64,000 nt of DNA, taken from assembly GCA_902363535.1 (NCBI GenBank), contig CABJAE010000005.1, forward strand, positions 91,660 through 155,659. The letters are read 5' to 3'. Below are positions 34,001 to 41,531 of the stretch, piece after piece. The notes beneath the pieces are model-generated. The model had not been told where the DNA came from, did no database searches, and was given only the letters and a program-made list of their open reading frames with translations. This DNA is from Peptoniphilaceae bacterium. Lineage in GTDB: Bacteria; Bacillota; Clostridia; Tissierellales; Peptoniphilaceae. The position numbers and the translations under genes are program-made. Every line of letters begins with the position of its first letter. Within the stretch, counting starts at the first letter, position 1.

Positions 34001-34619
34001 GGACGGCGATGCCCTGGAGCAGTACAGCATTTGGAAAGAACGGGTAGACTTTTTGTCGGAACAGCGAGAAGACTTGGTGCTTTCCAAGGAAAAATTGGAA
34101 AAAATGATCAAGCGCCTGGACAAAGATATGCGCAAGCAATTGGAAGAAGCCCTCATACTAATCAACGGCTACTTCAACGACATCTTCCGCGAGCTCTTTC
34201 AAGGAGGAAAGGCATCTCTGGCTTGGGACGAAGGAGACATTTTGGAGGCGGGCATCTTAATTTCCGCCCAACCGCCGGGGAAAAAGCTTCAATCCCTTTC
34301 CCTCTTATCCGGCGGCGAGCGGTCCATGACGGCGGTGGCCCTTTTGTTCGCCTTGTTACGCATGCGTCAGTCGCCCTTTTGCATCGTCGACGAAATCGAC
34401 GCGGCCTTGGACGATGCCAACATTCGCCGCTATTCGAATTACGTGAAACAAATCGAAGACATGCAATTTATTATGATTACCCACAGGAAGCAGACCATGG
34501 AAATGGCCAATGAAATTTACGGCGTCACCATGGAAGAAAAAGGAATTTCCCGTTTGTTATTTTTAGAATTAGAGGAGGTCGAATCTCATGTTGGAGTGGA
34601 TCAAGCGAAAAATCGGTAA
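31056..34619 (+). CDS. smc: Chromosome segregation protein SMC
   Basis: 1187 residues from ATG 31056 (MHLIEMELYGFKSFAKRTHI). Walker A VGPNGSGKSN near residue 33; coiled coil 170-500; hinge about 505-670 (FQHGVKQFLKSARSESFYN ... ALGYGGQNIILKDD); return coiled coil to about 1020; signature LLSGGERSMTAVALL near 1084; Walker B FCIVDEIDAALD near 1108. It forms the condensin-like ring that compacts and separates chromosomes with ScpA/B. Overlaps the radical SAM gene by 14 bases and ftsY by 32. Confidence 0.97.
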   Translation: MHLIEMELYGFKSFAKRTHIRFSEDITAIVGPNGSGKSNIVDGIMWALGESSVKQLRGNKMEDVIFSGTDRHQGVNFAEVVLTFDNKDGFFDLPYEELSVSRKYFRSGESQYTINKKRVRQKDVREIFLDTGIGKNGYSFIGQGQIEEILSTRPQDRRNAFEEAAGISKFKLRKEETLRNLNKTTEHIERIDDIFSELKNRSGEMEEKRTKALRLNELDSEKEKYSYALLTREVASAKEKQEKIRARYKESEAAWQEEKEANRLLEAAIQEKELKIESDGDNEGALSDEILTLIRKKEQASGDLRSKIERGNYLKEAKTEREAAAKTLRTELEGLLAASEKQEKEVQALKGRMDEKASALDGMKADYERVVEKVAAVDSGEKSRREALDQLADRRHSLESRLQALDYLLKERAERLAQLKDRRKEWARETEELAKNLFDYEEKESQLKGASADLEKRLSGTRDSLVDIKSRIDAIDGQIKNLTMGMEGIEREKRYLERLRDNHEGFQHGVKQFLKSARSESFYNAVIGPVAEHLHVEEADALAISTALGYGGQNIILKDDRRIGTILSYLKSRKMGRLTFLPLNNLTPRPLPGDLSRQTAIPFRVASDCVRCEDSLRPVANFLLGRILLVETVDEAKQLAKDLKHRYRIVTKGGDVFQVGGAITGGQAKSGSTDLYTRDGEIAKKASELVTISKELNEAKKQYEHLHAAYGDLKNKEKELAEAHEEKKEACRRAEEKLYRLRSALEHSEEQQASLDAEIEKETAALGRDEEECKEQEEALEEIATSEKEWTSLEDDDSDRWHRSLDEKREELNGAKIEHQKIIAAYREESLRLEQIQRDASGTKTRLEVAEREARAMADEMEKLEASVAEAQPEEARMEERVAVLRESLASLKEHVSDERQKLREEKSALEAKKEHAFALEKDLVRLQNQLEEADRAAIIFTDALAQSTDPGDIDALLNLSVTTLRNKESAIEKEILQIGPVDGDALEQYSIWKERVDFLSEQREDLVLSKEKLEKMIKRLDKDMRKQLEEALILINGYFNDIFRELFQGGKASLAWDEGDILEAGILISAQPPGKKLQSLSLLSGGERSMTAVALLFALLRMRQSPFCIVDEIDAALDDANIRRYSNYVKQIEDMQFIMITHRKQTMEMANEIYGVTMEEKGISRLLFLELEEVESHVGVDQAKNR

Positions 34620-36084
34620 ACAGGATGCCAATGGAGAGAAGGAAGAAAAACAGGACATAGACAAAGCTGAAACGGAAAAGGCCGAGGAGGCACCGGAAGA
34701 TATCGCGGATGGCGCCGACGAAGCGCCGGCGGACGAGAAAGAAGATCCGAAAGAGACGGCAGATCCCGTAAAACACAAGGCCTACGATTTTTCCAAACCG
34801 GAAGAGAAGGAAGCCTCGGAAGAGGAGGGAGAAAAAGCGGAGGCTGGCATCGAGCCGGAAAAAGAAGCGACAGAGGAATTGCCCGAGGAAGAAGAGTCGG
34901 CAGAGGAACAGCCTGAGGAAGAAACGACAATTCCCGCCGAAGAAAGTGAAATCGTACCGGCCGATGCGGATCAGCGGGCGGTTGAATCTGAAACGAAAAT
35001 TGAAGAAGACAATGCAGCGGCATCTGATGCGCCCGGCGAAAAAGAAGTCGAGGAGGAACAAGCGGCGGATGAAGTCGCCTCAGAATCCGAAGTGACCGGG
35101 GAAGAAGCACCTGCAGAAGAAGATAAATCGAAAGAAGATGCATCCGACGAAGTTGAAGAGAAAGTCGGCTGGTTTAAGCGCCTGAAACAAGGGCTTGAAA
35201 AAACCAGAGACGACATGAACTATAAGATCAACGATATTTTGGGCAATTACGTCAAGATCGACGACGAGATGATGGAAGATTTGGAAGACCTCTTAATCTC
35301 CTCGGACATGGGCATGGAAACTACCATGACCTTAATCGATCGCCTAAAAGAAACCATTCGCGAAAAACAAATCCAAGACCCGAAAAAAGTGAAGGGCCTT
35401 TTGGCGGAAGAGATTCGCGCCATTTTGGAAGGAGATCCGGAACGGAACCGCTTACATGTGGAGCCTTCTCCCGCCATCATTCTCATCGTCGGCGTCAACG
35501 GTGTCGGCAAGACAACGACCATCGGGAAATTGGCCTATCGCTTTAAGCGCGAAGGAAAATCCGTATTAATCGCTGCGGCGGACACCTTCCGAGCGGCGGC
35601 CATCGAGCAAATCGAAACCTGGGGTGAGCGCTCCGGCACGCCTGTGATCAGTCACAAAGAAGGGGCCGATCCGGCGGCGGTGGTATACGACGCCATTCAG
35701 GCGCAAAAATCCAGAAACATCGACGTGTTAATTTGCGATACGGCGGGCCGTCTCCACAACAAAAAGAATTTAATGAACGAGCTGGAGAAAATCCACCGCA
35801 TTATCGAAAAAGAAGCGCCGGATGCGCAAAAAGAATCTCTCTTGGTTCTCGACGCCACCACCGGCCAAAACGCCATTCTCCAGGCGAAGACCTTCGATGA
35901 AGTCACCGACTTAAGCGGTTTAATTCTCACGAAATTAGACGGCACGGCCAAAGGCGGCGTGGTGCTGCCCTTGGTACAGGAGCTGGACATTCCCATTAAA
36001 CTCATCGGCGTAGGCGAAGGCATGCTGGACCTTCAGGATTTTTCCGGAAAAGATTTTGCGAATGCGTTAATTAGCACGGAATAA
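34588..36084 (+). CDS. ftsY: Signal recognition particle receptor FtsY
   Basis: 498 residues. Residues 1-190 are a long Glu/Asp/Ala-rich acidic A domain. The NG domain follows (from about 195, VGWFKRLKQGLEKTRDD): G1 GVNGVGKTTT near 304, DTFRAAA, DTAGRLHNKKNLMNE, and TKLDGTAKGG. It docks ribosome-SRP complexes at the membrane; Ffh, its partner, is encoded at 37.8 kb. The start overlaps smc by 32 bases with GAGGAGG upstream. Confidence 0.96.
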   Translation: MLEWIKRKIGKQDANGEKEEKQDIDKAETEKAEEAPEDIADGADEAPADEKEDPKETADPVKHKAYDFSKPEEKEASEEEGEKAEAGIEPEKEATEELPEEEESAEEQPEEETTIPAEESEIVPADADQRAVESETKIEEDNAAASDAPGEKEVEEEQAADEVASESEVTGEEAPAEEDKSKEDASDEVEEKVGWFKRLKQGLEKTRDDMNYKINDILGNYVKIDDEMMEDLEDLLISSDMGMETTMTLIDRLKETIREKQIQDPKKVKGLLAEEIRAILEGDPERNRLHVEPSPAIILIVGVNGVGKTTTIGKLAYRFKREGKSVLIAAADTFRAAAIEQIETWGERSGTPVISHKEGADPAAVVYDAIQAQKSRNIDVLICDTAGRLHNKKNLMNELEKIHRIIEKEAPDAQKESLLVLDATTGQNAILQAKTFDEVTDLSGLILTKLDGTAKGGVVLPLVQELDIPIKLIGVGEGMLDLQDFSGKDFANALISTE

Positions 36085-36106
36085 TATTTGTTTTTTCATC
36101 TACCTC

Positions 36107-36135
36107 TTGCAATTTATTGAAGAAAGTCGGATAAT
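36107..36135 (+). promoter_or_regulatory. Predicted promoter of alr
   Basis: TTGCAA (36107-36112) and GATAAT (36130-36135) with 17-base spacing, 44 bases before the alr ATG. Confidence 0.65.
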
Positions 36136-36179
36136 AGAGAAAAGAAATTATATCCGAAGCGCGATTGGAGGAGGTAATT

Positions 36180-37343
36180 ATGAAAATCACACGTCCCGCT
36201 TGGCTGGAAATTGATCTCGATCAAGTAAAGAAAAACATGCTGGAAATTCAACGCCACTTAAAGGAAGGGACTGAAGTCATTTCCATTGTGAAGGCGGATG
36301 CTTACTCCTTCGGTGCCATTGAAGTTGCAAAGACTATGAAAGAATGCGGCGTCACCCACTTTGCTGTCGCTTCCGGAAACGAAGGGATCGCCTTGCGCCG
36401 CGCCCTTCCGAAAGTCGACATTTTGGTCTTAGGCTATACTCCGGAAGAAGTTTCCGACATGATGATTGAAAATTCCATCGACATGGCTTTGTATCGCCTG
36501 GACGTCGCGGAAAAATTAAACGCTCTTGCCGGCCGTCTGGGAAAGAGAGCCGGCGTGCATATCGCCATCGACTCGGGCATGAACCGGATCGGCTTTAAGC
36601 CCACGGATGAAAGCGTCGATGCCATCGAAAAGATCGTTCGCATGGACAATATCGAAGTAAAGGGCATGTTCACCCACTTCGCTTTGGCCGATGAAGATCG
36701 CGACTTTACATTAAAACAATACGAACGCTACGATTGGGTCTATCAAGAATTGAGAAAACGGGGCATTACATTGAATCGCCACGTATCCAATTCCCATGCC
36801 CTCATGAACTTTAGAGAATTCGACTTAGAATACGTTCGCCCCGGTATTATTCAATACGGCACTACGGAAGGCGATCCCGGCGGAAGAGACTTCGACGTAC
36901 GCTTCGTCGCTCAATTAAAGGCTGAAATCGGCCACGTAAAAGCCGTCGGTGCCGGCGAAGGCGTCAGCTACGGTCAAATCTATGTCACCGAAGGGGAAAC
37001 AAAAATCGCCACCATTCCCATCGGCTATGCCGACGGCATGGAACGTAGCATGTCTGAAAAATTCGACGTCCTCGTCGGCGGCAAGCGCTGCCCGCAAATC
37101 GGCCGCATCTGCATGGACCAAATGATGGTGGATGTCACCGGCGTTGACTGCAAAGTCGGCGACGAAGTGGTCATTATCGGTAGACAAGGCGACGAAGAAA
37201 TTACCATCGAAGAAATCGCCGCAGCCAATAACGAAATCCCGACCTCCTTCGTTACCCACTTCAAACAACGGTTGCCGAAGGTCTATATGAAAGGCGGTGT
37301 GCGGTACAAGACCGTGGACGAAATTATGCACATCGAATATTGA
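36180..37343 (+). CDS. alr: Alanine racemase
   Basis: 387 residues from ATG 36180 (GGAGGAGG upstream). The PLP lysine is in VKADAYSFGA near residue 39; most family members have KADAYGHG, so the last residues vary. The barrel carries IDSGMNRIGF. The second catalytic residue, Tyr, is in GVSYGQIYVTEG near 263, and GRICMDQMMVDVTG is a conserved C-terminal domain motif. It makes D-alanine for peptidoglycan. It stands alone between its own promoter and a terminator. Confidence 0.95.
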   Translation: MKITRPAWLEIDLDQVKKNMLEIQRHLKEGTEVISIVKADAYSFGAIEVAKTMKECGVTHFAVASGNEGIALRRALPKVDILVLGYTPEEVSDMMIENSIDMALYRLDVAEKLNALAGRLGKRAGVHIAIDSGMNRIGFKPTDESVDAIEKIVRMDNIEVKGMFTHFALADEDRDFTLKQYERYDWVYQELRKRGITLNRHVSNSHALMNFREFDLEYVRPGIIQYGTTEGDPGGRDFDVRFVAQLKAEIGHVKAVGAGEGVSYGQIYVTEGETKIATIPIGYADGMERSMSEKFDVLVGGKRCPQIGRICMDQMMVDVTGVDCKVGDEVVIIGRQGDEEITIEEIAAANNEIPTSFVTHFKQRLPKVYMKGGVRYKTVDEIMHIEY

Positions 37344-37368
37344 CAATATCCCCAAGGGATAGTATAAT
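37340..37368 (+). promoter_or_regulatory. Consensus promoter of the ylxM-ffh operon
   Basis: TTGACA (37340-37345), 17 bases, TATAAT (37363-37368): both boxes perfect. The -35 box overlaps the alr stop codon. Transcription should start near 37375, inside the alr terminator hairpin. Confidence 0.9.
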
Positions 37369-37371
37369 TCA

Positions 37372-37405
37372 CAGGGTCAAGGAATTAACCTGACCCTGTT
37401 TTTTT
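37372..37405 (+). terminator. Terminator of alr, overlapping the ylxM promoter start site
   Basis: CAGGGTCA (37372-37379) pairs with TGACCCTG (37391-37398), with an 11-base loop that can form more pairs (GG with CC), followed by seven T. Confidence 0.85.
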
Positions 37406-37417
37406 ATGGGAGTGATC

Positions 37418-37777
37418 ATGGATAAGACAGTACACGTCAATGTTTTGTTAGACTTATACGATGAATTGCTAAGCGACAGGCAAAGGCAAGTGATGGATCT
37501 CTACTATAAGGAGGACTACTCCTTAAACGAGATTTCCGATCTGTTGAGTATTTCGAAGCAGGCCATTTCCGAGCACATTAAACGTGCGGAAGGGGCGCTG
37601 AAAAATTACGAGTCGACCCTGAAGCTCGCCGAAAAAACGAAGCGATGGAAAGAAGATGGGGAAGCCATCGTCGCATCCTTGGAAGAGCTCAGGCTCTTTT
37701 CCCGGGAGGCCCGTTTTCATGAAATCATCGATTCGATTGAAACTCGTATAGATAAGGAGGGATACTATGATATTTGA
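37418..37777 (+). CDS. ylxM: YlxM-type DNA-binding protein, SRP operon regulator
   Basis: 119 residues from ATG 37418 (GGGAGTG upstream). LLSDRQRQVMDLYYKEDYSL followed by EISDLLSISKQAISEHIKRA is a sigma-region-4-like helix-turn-helix, the YlxM/p13 family encoded before ffh in Firmicutes. It may modulate SRP operon expression or SRP GTPase activity. Overlaps ffh by 11 bases. Confidence 0.93.
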   Translation: MDKTVHVNVLLDLYDELLSDRQRQVMDLYYKEDYSLNEISDLLSISKQAISEHIKRAEGALKNYESTLKLAEKTKRWKEDGEAIVASLEELRLFSREARFHEIIDSIETRIDKEGYYDI

Positions 37778-39104
37778 ATCCCTGGGCGATAAATTGCAAG
37801 ACACGATCGGCAAATTGCGCGGCAAAGGCAAAGTAACCGAGCAAGATGTCGACGAGGCGATGCGCGAAGTTAAATTGGCACTGCTCGAGGCTGATGTCAA
37901 TTTTAAAGTCGTCAAATCCTTTGTAAAGAAAGTAAAAGAACGCTCCTTGGGCAGCGACGTCATGGAAAGCTTGACGCCGGGCCAACAGGTCATCAAAATC
38001 GTTATGGAAGAGCTGTCGGCCTTAATGGGCGACAACGCGGAAAAAATTGATTTTTCCAAAAATCCGACGGTCATCTTAATGACCGGTCTGCAAGGGGCCG
38101 GCAAGACCACCACCACGGCGAAGCTGGCGCGCTTATTGAAAAAGCAAAACAAGCGGCCGCTCCTCGTGGCCTGCGACGTTTACCGCCCGGCGGCCATTAA
38201 GCAATTGGAAGTATTGGCATCACAAGTTCAGGTTCCCGTCTTCGCTCAGGGAACCGACGAAGATCCCGTGGCCATAGCACGGCGCGGCGTCGAGCACGCC
38301 AAGGCCAACGGCAACGACGTGGTCATCATCGACACGGCGGGCCGCCTCCACGTGGATGAGGCCCTAATGGATGAAATTAAAGGGATTAAAGAGGCCACGG
38401 CGCCGACGGAAATCCTCTTGGTTTTAGATGCCATGACCGGTCAAGATGCGGTAAAAGTGGCTCAGGCCTTTAACGACGCTCTGTCCATTACCGGCGTGGT
38501 ACTTACGAAGTTGGACGGCGACGCCCGAGGCGGCGCGGCACTTTCCATTCGTTCGGTAACGGATGTGCCCATTAAGTTTATCGCCCTGGGCGAAAAACTG
38601 GACGCTCTGGAAGTGTTCCATCCGGATCGCATGGCGAAGCGGATTTTGGGCATGGGCGACGTGGTGGGCCTTATCGAAAAGGCCGAAGAATTTGTGGACG
38701 AGAAAAAAGCCAAGGAATTGGAAGAAAAAATTCGTTCCCAAACCTTCACCTTCGACGACTTTCTGGATCAAATGCAGCAGATGCGAAATTTAGGTCCGCT
38801 GGAAGACTTGTTGGGCATGCTTCCCGGCATGAACAACAAGGCCATGAAAAATTTAAAGATCGACGAAAAGGAATTCGCTCGCGTGGAGGCGATTATTCAA
38901 TCCATGACGAAAAAAGAGCGAACCCACCCGGAGATCATCGACAGTTCGAGGAAAAAGCGCATTGCCCAAGGATCGGGTACCGATGTAAGACAGGTGAACG
39001 GGCTGTTAAAGCAATTTAAAGAATTGCGTAAAATGATGAAAAAGCTCGGCGCGATGAGTGGAGGAAAGGGCAGACGCAAAATGAAGATGCCTTTTCCGTT
39101 TTAA
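37767..39104 (+). CDS. ffh: Signal recognition particle protein Ffh
   Basis: 445 residues. NG GTPase domain: GLQGAGKTTTTAKLAR near residue 107, DTAGRLHVDE, TKLDGDARGGAALS. The Met-rich M domain is from about 330 (FDDFLDQMQQMRNLGPLEDL, LLGMLPG) and ends MSGGKGRRKMKMPFPF. It binds SRP RNA and signal peptides and pairs with FtsY. AAGGAGGGATACT precedes the ATG. Confidence 0.97.
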   Translation: MIFESLGDKLQDTIGKLRGKGKVTEQDVDEAMREVKLALLEADVNFKVVKSFVKKVKERSLGSDVMESLTPGQQVIKIVMEELSALMGDNAEKIDFSKNPTVILMTGLQGAGKTTTTAKLARLLKKQNKRPLLVACDVYRPAAIKQLEVLASQVQVPVFAQGTDEDPVAIARRGVEHAKANGNDVVIIDTAGRLHVDEALMDEIKGIKEATAPTEILLVLDAMTGQDAVKVAQAFNDALSITGVVLTKLDGDARGGAALSIRSVTDVPIKFIALGEKLDALEVFHPDRMAKRILGMGDVVGLIEKAEEFVDEKKAKELEEKIRSQTFTFDDFLDQMQQMRNLGPLEDLLGMLPGMNNKAMKNLKIDEKEFARVEAIIQSMTKKERTHPEIIDSSRKKRIAQGSGTDVRQVNGLLKQFKELRKMMKKLGAMSGGKGRRKMKMPFPF

Positions 39105-39126
39105 ATGAGAAATATGGGAGGATATA

Positions 39127-39636
39127 ATGGCAGTAAAAATCAGATTAAAGAGAATGGGTTCCAAGAAGAATCCCTTTTACAGAATCGTAGTAGCAGATTC
39201 CAGAAAACCGAGAGACGGCCGTTTCATTGAAGAAATCGGTTATTACAACCCCTTAACGGAACCGAAGATTTTGCGCGTCGACGCCGACAAGGCAAACAGC
39301 TGGATTAAAAACGGCGCAAAACCCACGGATACCGTCGAACGTCTCTTCAAGGAAAATGCTGTTTATGAAGCAACCGGCAACTTCGATAACACCGACGTAC
39401 AAAAGGCGAAGCGCGAAGAAAAAATGGCCGCCGAACGCAAGGCACGCGCCGAAAGAGAAGCTGAATTGGATCGCTTAGACGAAGAAGCAAAAGAAAAGAA
39501 AGCCAAAGAAGCTGAAGAAGCCAAAGCCAAAGCCGCAGCTGAAGCAGAAGCTGCCGAAGCTGAAGCGGAAGAAGCTGAAGGCGAAGAAGAAGTCGCAGAA
39601 GAAGCTGAAGCGGAAGAAGTTGCTGAAGAAGCATAA
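39127..39636 (+). CDS. rpsP: Ribosomal protein bS16 with long C-terminal tail
   Basis: 169 residues. The first 85 or so are normal S16 ([40 protein letters not shown]). The rest is an Ala/Glu/Lys-rich, low-complexity, probably helical extension that roughly doubles the usual length. Such tails occur in some anaerobic Firmicutes; their function is not known to me. GGGAGGATATA is the ribosome site. Confidence 0.95.
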   Translation: MAVKIRLKRMGSKKNPFYRIVVADSRKPRDGRFIEEIGYYNPLTEPKILRVDADKANSWIKNGAKPTDTVERLFKENAVYEATGNFDNTDVQKAKREEKMAAERKARAEREAELDRLDEEAKEKKAKEAEEAKAKAAAEAEAAEAEAEEAEGEEEVAEEAEAEEVAEEA

Positions 39637-39659
39637 GGTTCGAACCAGGAGGTGAGACC

Positions 39660-39899
39660 ATGGAAGCGTTAATTCACTACATCGTCTCGAAGCTCGTTAT
39701 GGACCGAGAGTCCGTCGAAGTGATCGAAACCAGAGACGGCGACGAGGTCCACATCCAAGTGTATCTGAATCCCGACGACATGGGGCGCGTCATCGGACGT
39801 CAAGGAAAGATCGCCCGCTCCATTCGCAGCATCGCCAAAGCGGTGGGAACGAAAGAACAAGTGATGGTCTCGGTGGATTTCGATGCCAAAGAAGGATAA
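39660..39899 (+). CDS. khpA: KH-domain RNA-binding protein KhpA
   Basis: 79 residues. The KH motif GRVIGRQGKIARSIRSI (canonical GxxG as GRQG) is in the middle. KhpA works with KhpB in RNA binding and cell envelope and division control in Firmicutes. Normal position between rpsP and rimM. GGAGGTGAGACC precedes the ATG; the end overlaps rimM by 17 bases. Confidence 0.94.
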   Translation: MEALIHYIVSKLVMDRESVEVIETRDGDEVHIQVYLNPDDMGRVIGRQGKIARSIRSIAKAVGTKEQVMVSVDFDAKEG

Positions 39900-40383
39900 A
39901 GTCCTCGTCGGATTAATCACATCGGCCCACGGCATTCGCGGCATGGTGAAGGTCTATCACTACACGGATTCGCCGGATCGATTCAACACGATTCAGCGCG
40001 TCTACATCGAAGGCGACGACGCCCTTCGGGCCGTCGAGTCGGCGTCGGTTCAAAAAAACATGGCCCTTGTAAAAATTCAGGGGGTGGATACGCGAAACGC
40101 GGCGGAAGGAATTTTGAAAAAGAAATTATTCATTCCTTTCGAGGATCGCAAGCCCCTTGAAAAAGACCAGTTTTTTATCGATGACTTGATCGGCCTGACC
40201 GTATCGACGCCCTCAGGCGATGTAATCGGCGAACTTACCGATGTGATGACCCAACACGGCAACGATATTTTAGTAATCGACACGGAAAAAGGCGAGGTAC
40301 TCATCCCGTTTGTCAAAGCCTTTGTTCGTTCGGTCGATCAGGGCGGCATCGTCGTCGAGCCCATCGAGGGGATGCTTTCATGA
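39883..40383 (+). CDS. rimM: Ribosome maturation factor RimM
   Basis: 166 residues. VLVGLITSAHGIRGMVKVYH is the signature of the N-terminal barrel, and the C-terminal PRC-barrel carries QFFIDDLIGLTVSTPSGDVI and VLIPFVKAFVRSVD. It helps assemble the 30S head around S19. Overlaps khpA and trmD (4 bases). Confidence 0.95.
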   Translation: MPKKDKVLVGLITSAHGIRGMVKVYHYTDSPDRFNTIQRVYIEGDDALRAVESASVQKNMALVKIQGVDTRNAAEGILKKKLFIPFEDRKPLEKDQFFIDDLIGLTVSTPSGDVIGELTDVMTQHGNDILVIDTEKGEVLIPFVKAFVRSVDQGGIVVEPIEGMLS

Positions 40384-41129
40384 GATTTACCGTACTGACT
40401 TTATTTCCGGAATTTGTCGATTCAATGAAGACCTATTCCGTTATCGGGCGTGCCGTGGACAAGGGCTTGATCCGACTGGACTGCGTCAATATCCGGGATT
40501 ACACCACGGATAAGCACAACAATGTGGACGATTACAGCTACGGTGGCGGACCGGGCATGGTTTTGCAGGCCCAGCCGGTTGCCGATGCCATATTAAAAAA
40601 TCGCGGTTGGGACGGTCACGTCATCCATTTATCGCCGCGAGGCAAGGTCTTGACGCAATCGAAGCTGGAAGAACTGGCAAAGAAAGAGCACCTCGTTTTG
40701 GTCAACGGCCATTACGAAGGCATCGATCAGCGGGTCTTGGATCACTACATCGACGAAGAGATTTCCATCGGTGATTACGTCCTTTCCGGCGGAGAGCTGG
40801 GAAGCATGGTCTTAATCGACGGCGTCAGTCGACTGATCGCAGGCGTCTTGAGCAACGAAGATTCGGCCGTGGAAGAATCCCACAGCCAAGGCCTTTTGGA
40901 ACACGGGCACTACACCAGGCCCTATAATTTCAGAGGCTACTGCGTACCCGACGTGCTTATGAGCGGCAATCACCGAAAGATCAAAGAATATAGAAGAAGA
41001 GAAGCTCTGAAAGTGACCTACGAGCGTAGGCCCGATCTGTTAGAGACAGCGGAGCTTTCGGAGTCGGACAAGAGTTTTTTACAGACTCTTAAAGAAAAAC
41101 AAGAGGGGGAAAAGCATGGACATCATTAA
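40380..41129 (+). CDS. trmD: tRNA (guanine-N1)-methyltransferase TrmD
   Basis: 249 residues. SPOUT knot motifs: [60 protein letters not shown]. It makes m1G37 in tRNAs next to the anticodon, preventing frameshifts. The C-terminal domain is normal in length. Overlaps rplS by 14 bases. Confidence 0.97.
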   Translation: MRFTVLTLFPEFVDSMKTYSVIGRAVDKGLIRLDCVNIRDYTTDKHNNVDDYSYGGGPGMVLQAQPVADAILKNRGWDGHVIHLSPRGKVLTQSKLEELAKKEHLVLVNGHYEGIDQRVLDHYIDEEISIGDYVLSGGELGSMVLIDGVSRLIAGVLSNEDSAVEESHSQGLLEHGHYTRPYNFRGYCVPDVLMSGNHRKIKEYRRREALKVTYERRPDLLETAELSESDKSFLQTLKEKQEGEKHGHH

Positions 41130-41460
41130 ATCCATTGAACAAGCGCAATTAAAAGACAATGTGCCTGAATTTAAAGCAGGCGACACCGTACAAGTAAACT
41201 ACCGCATCATCGAAGGTTCCAGAGAAAGAATCCAAGCCTTCGAAGGCACCGTCATCAAACGTCAAGGCGGCGGCATCAACGAAACCTTTACCGTCAGACG
41301 CCTTTCCTATGGTGTCGGCGTCGAAAGAACATTCCCGGTACACTCTCCGAGAATCGCCGAAATCAAGGTATTAAAGCGTGGTAAAGTTCGTCGTGCAAAA
41401 CTTTACTACTTACGCGATCGCCAAGGTAAAGCGGCCAAAGTTAAAGAAAAGAAGTTTTAA
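41116..41460 (+). CDS. rplS: Ribosomal protein bL19
   Basis: 114 residues. [20 protein letters not shown] followed by [20 protein letters not shown] and [15 protein letters not shown] match L19 from end to end. It lies at the 30S-50S interface. The gene is last of the ylxM-rplS group and is followed by a terminator. Confidence 0.97.
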   Translation: MDIIKSIEQAQLKDNVPEFKAGDTVQVNYRIIEGSRERIQAFEGTVIKRQGGGINETFTVRRLSYGVGVERTFPVHSPRIAEIKVLKRGKVRRAKLYYLRDRQGKAAKVKEKKF

Positions 41461-41465
41461 TTGTT

Positions 41466-41496
41466 TAGGCATTGCTTTTGCAGTGCCTATTCTTTT
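41466..41496 (+). terminator. Terminator after rplS
   Basis: TAGGCATTGC (41466-41475), loop TTTT, GCAGTGCCTA (41480-41489, one G-U pair), then TTCTTTT. Confidence 0.8.
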
Positions 41497-41531
41497 AAAA
41501 TCTTTTCCTGTTTAAGAAAGTAGCAGGTACC

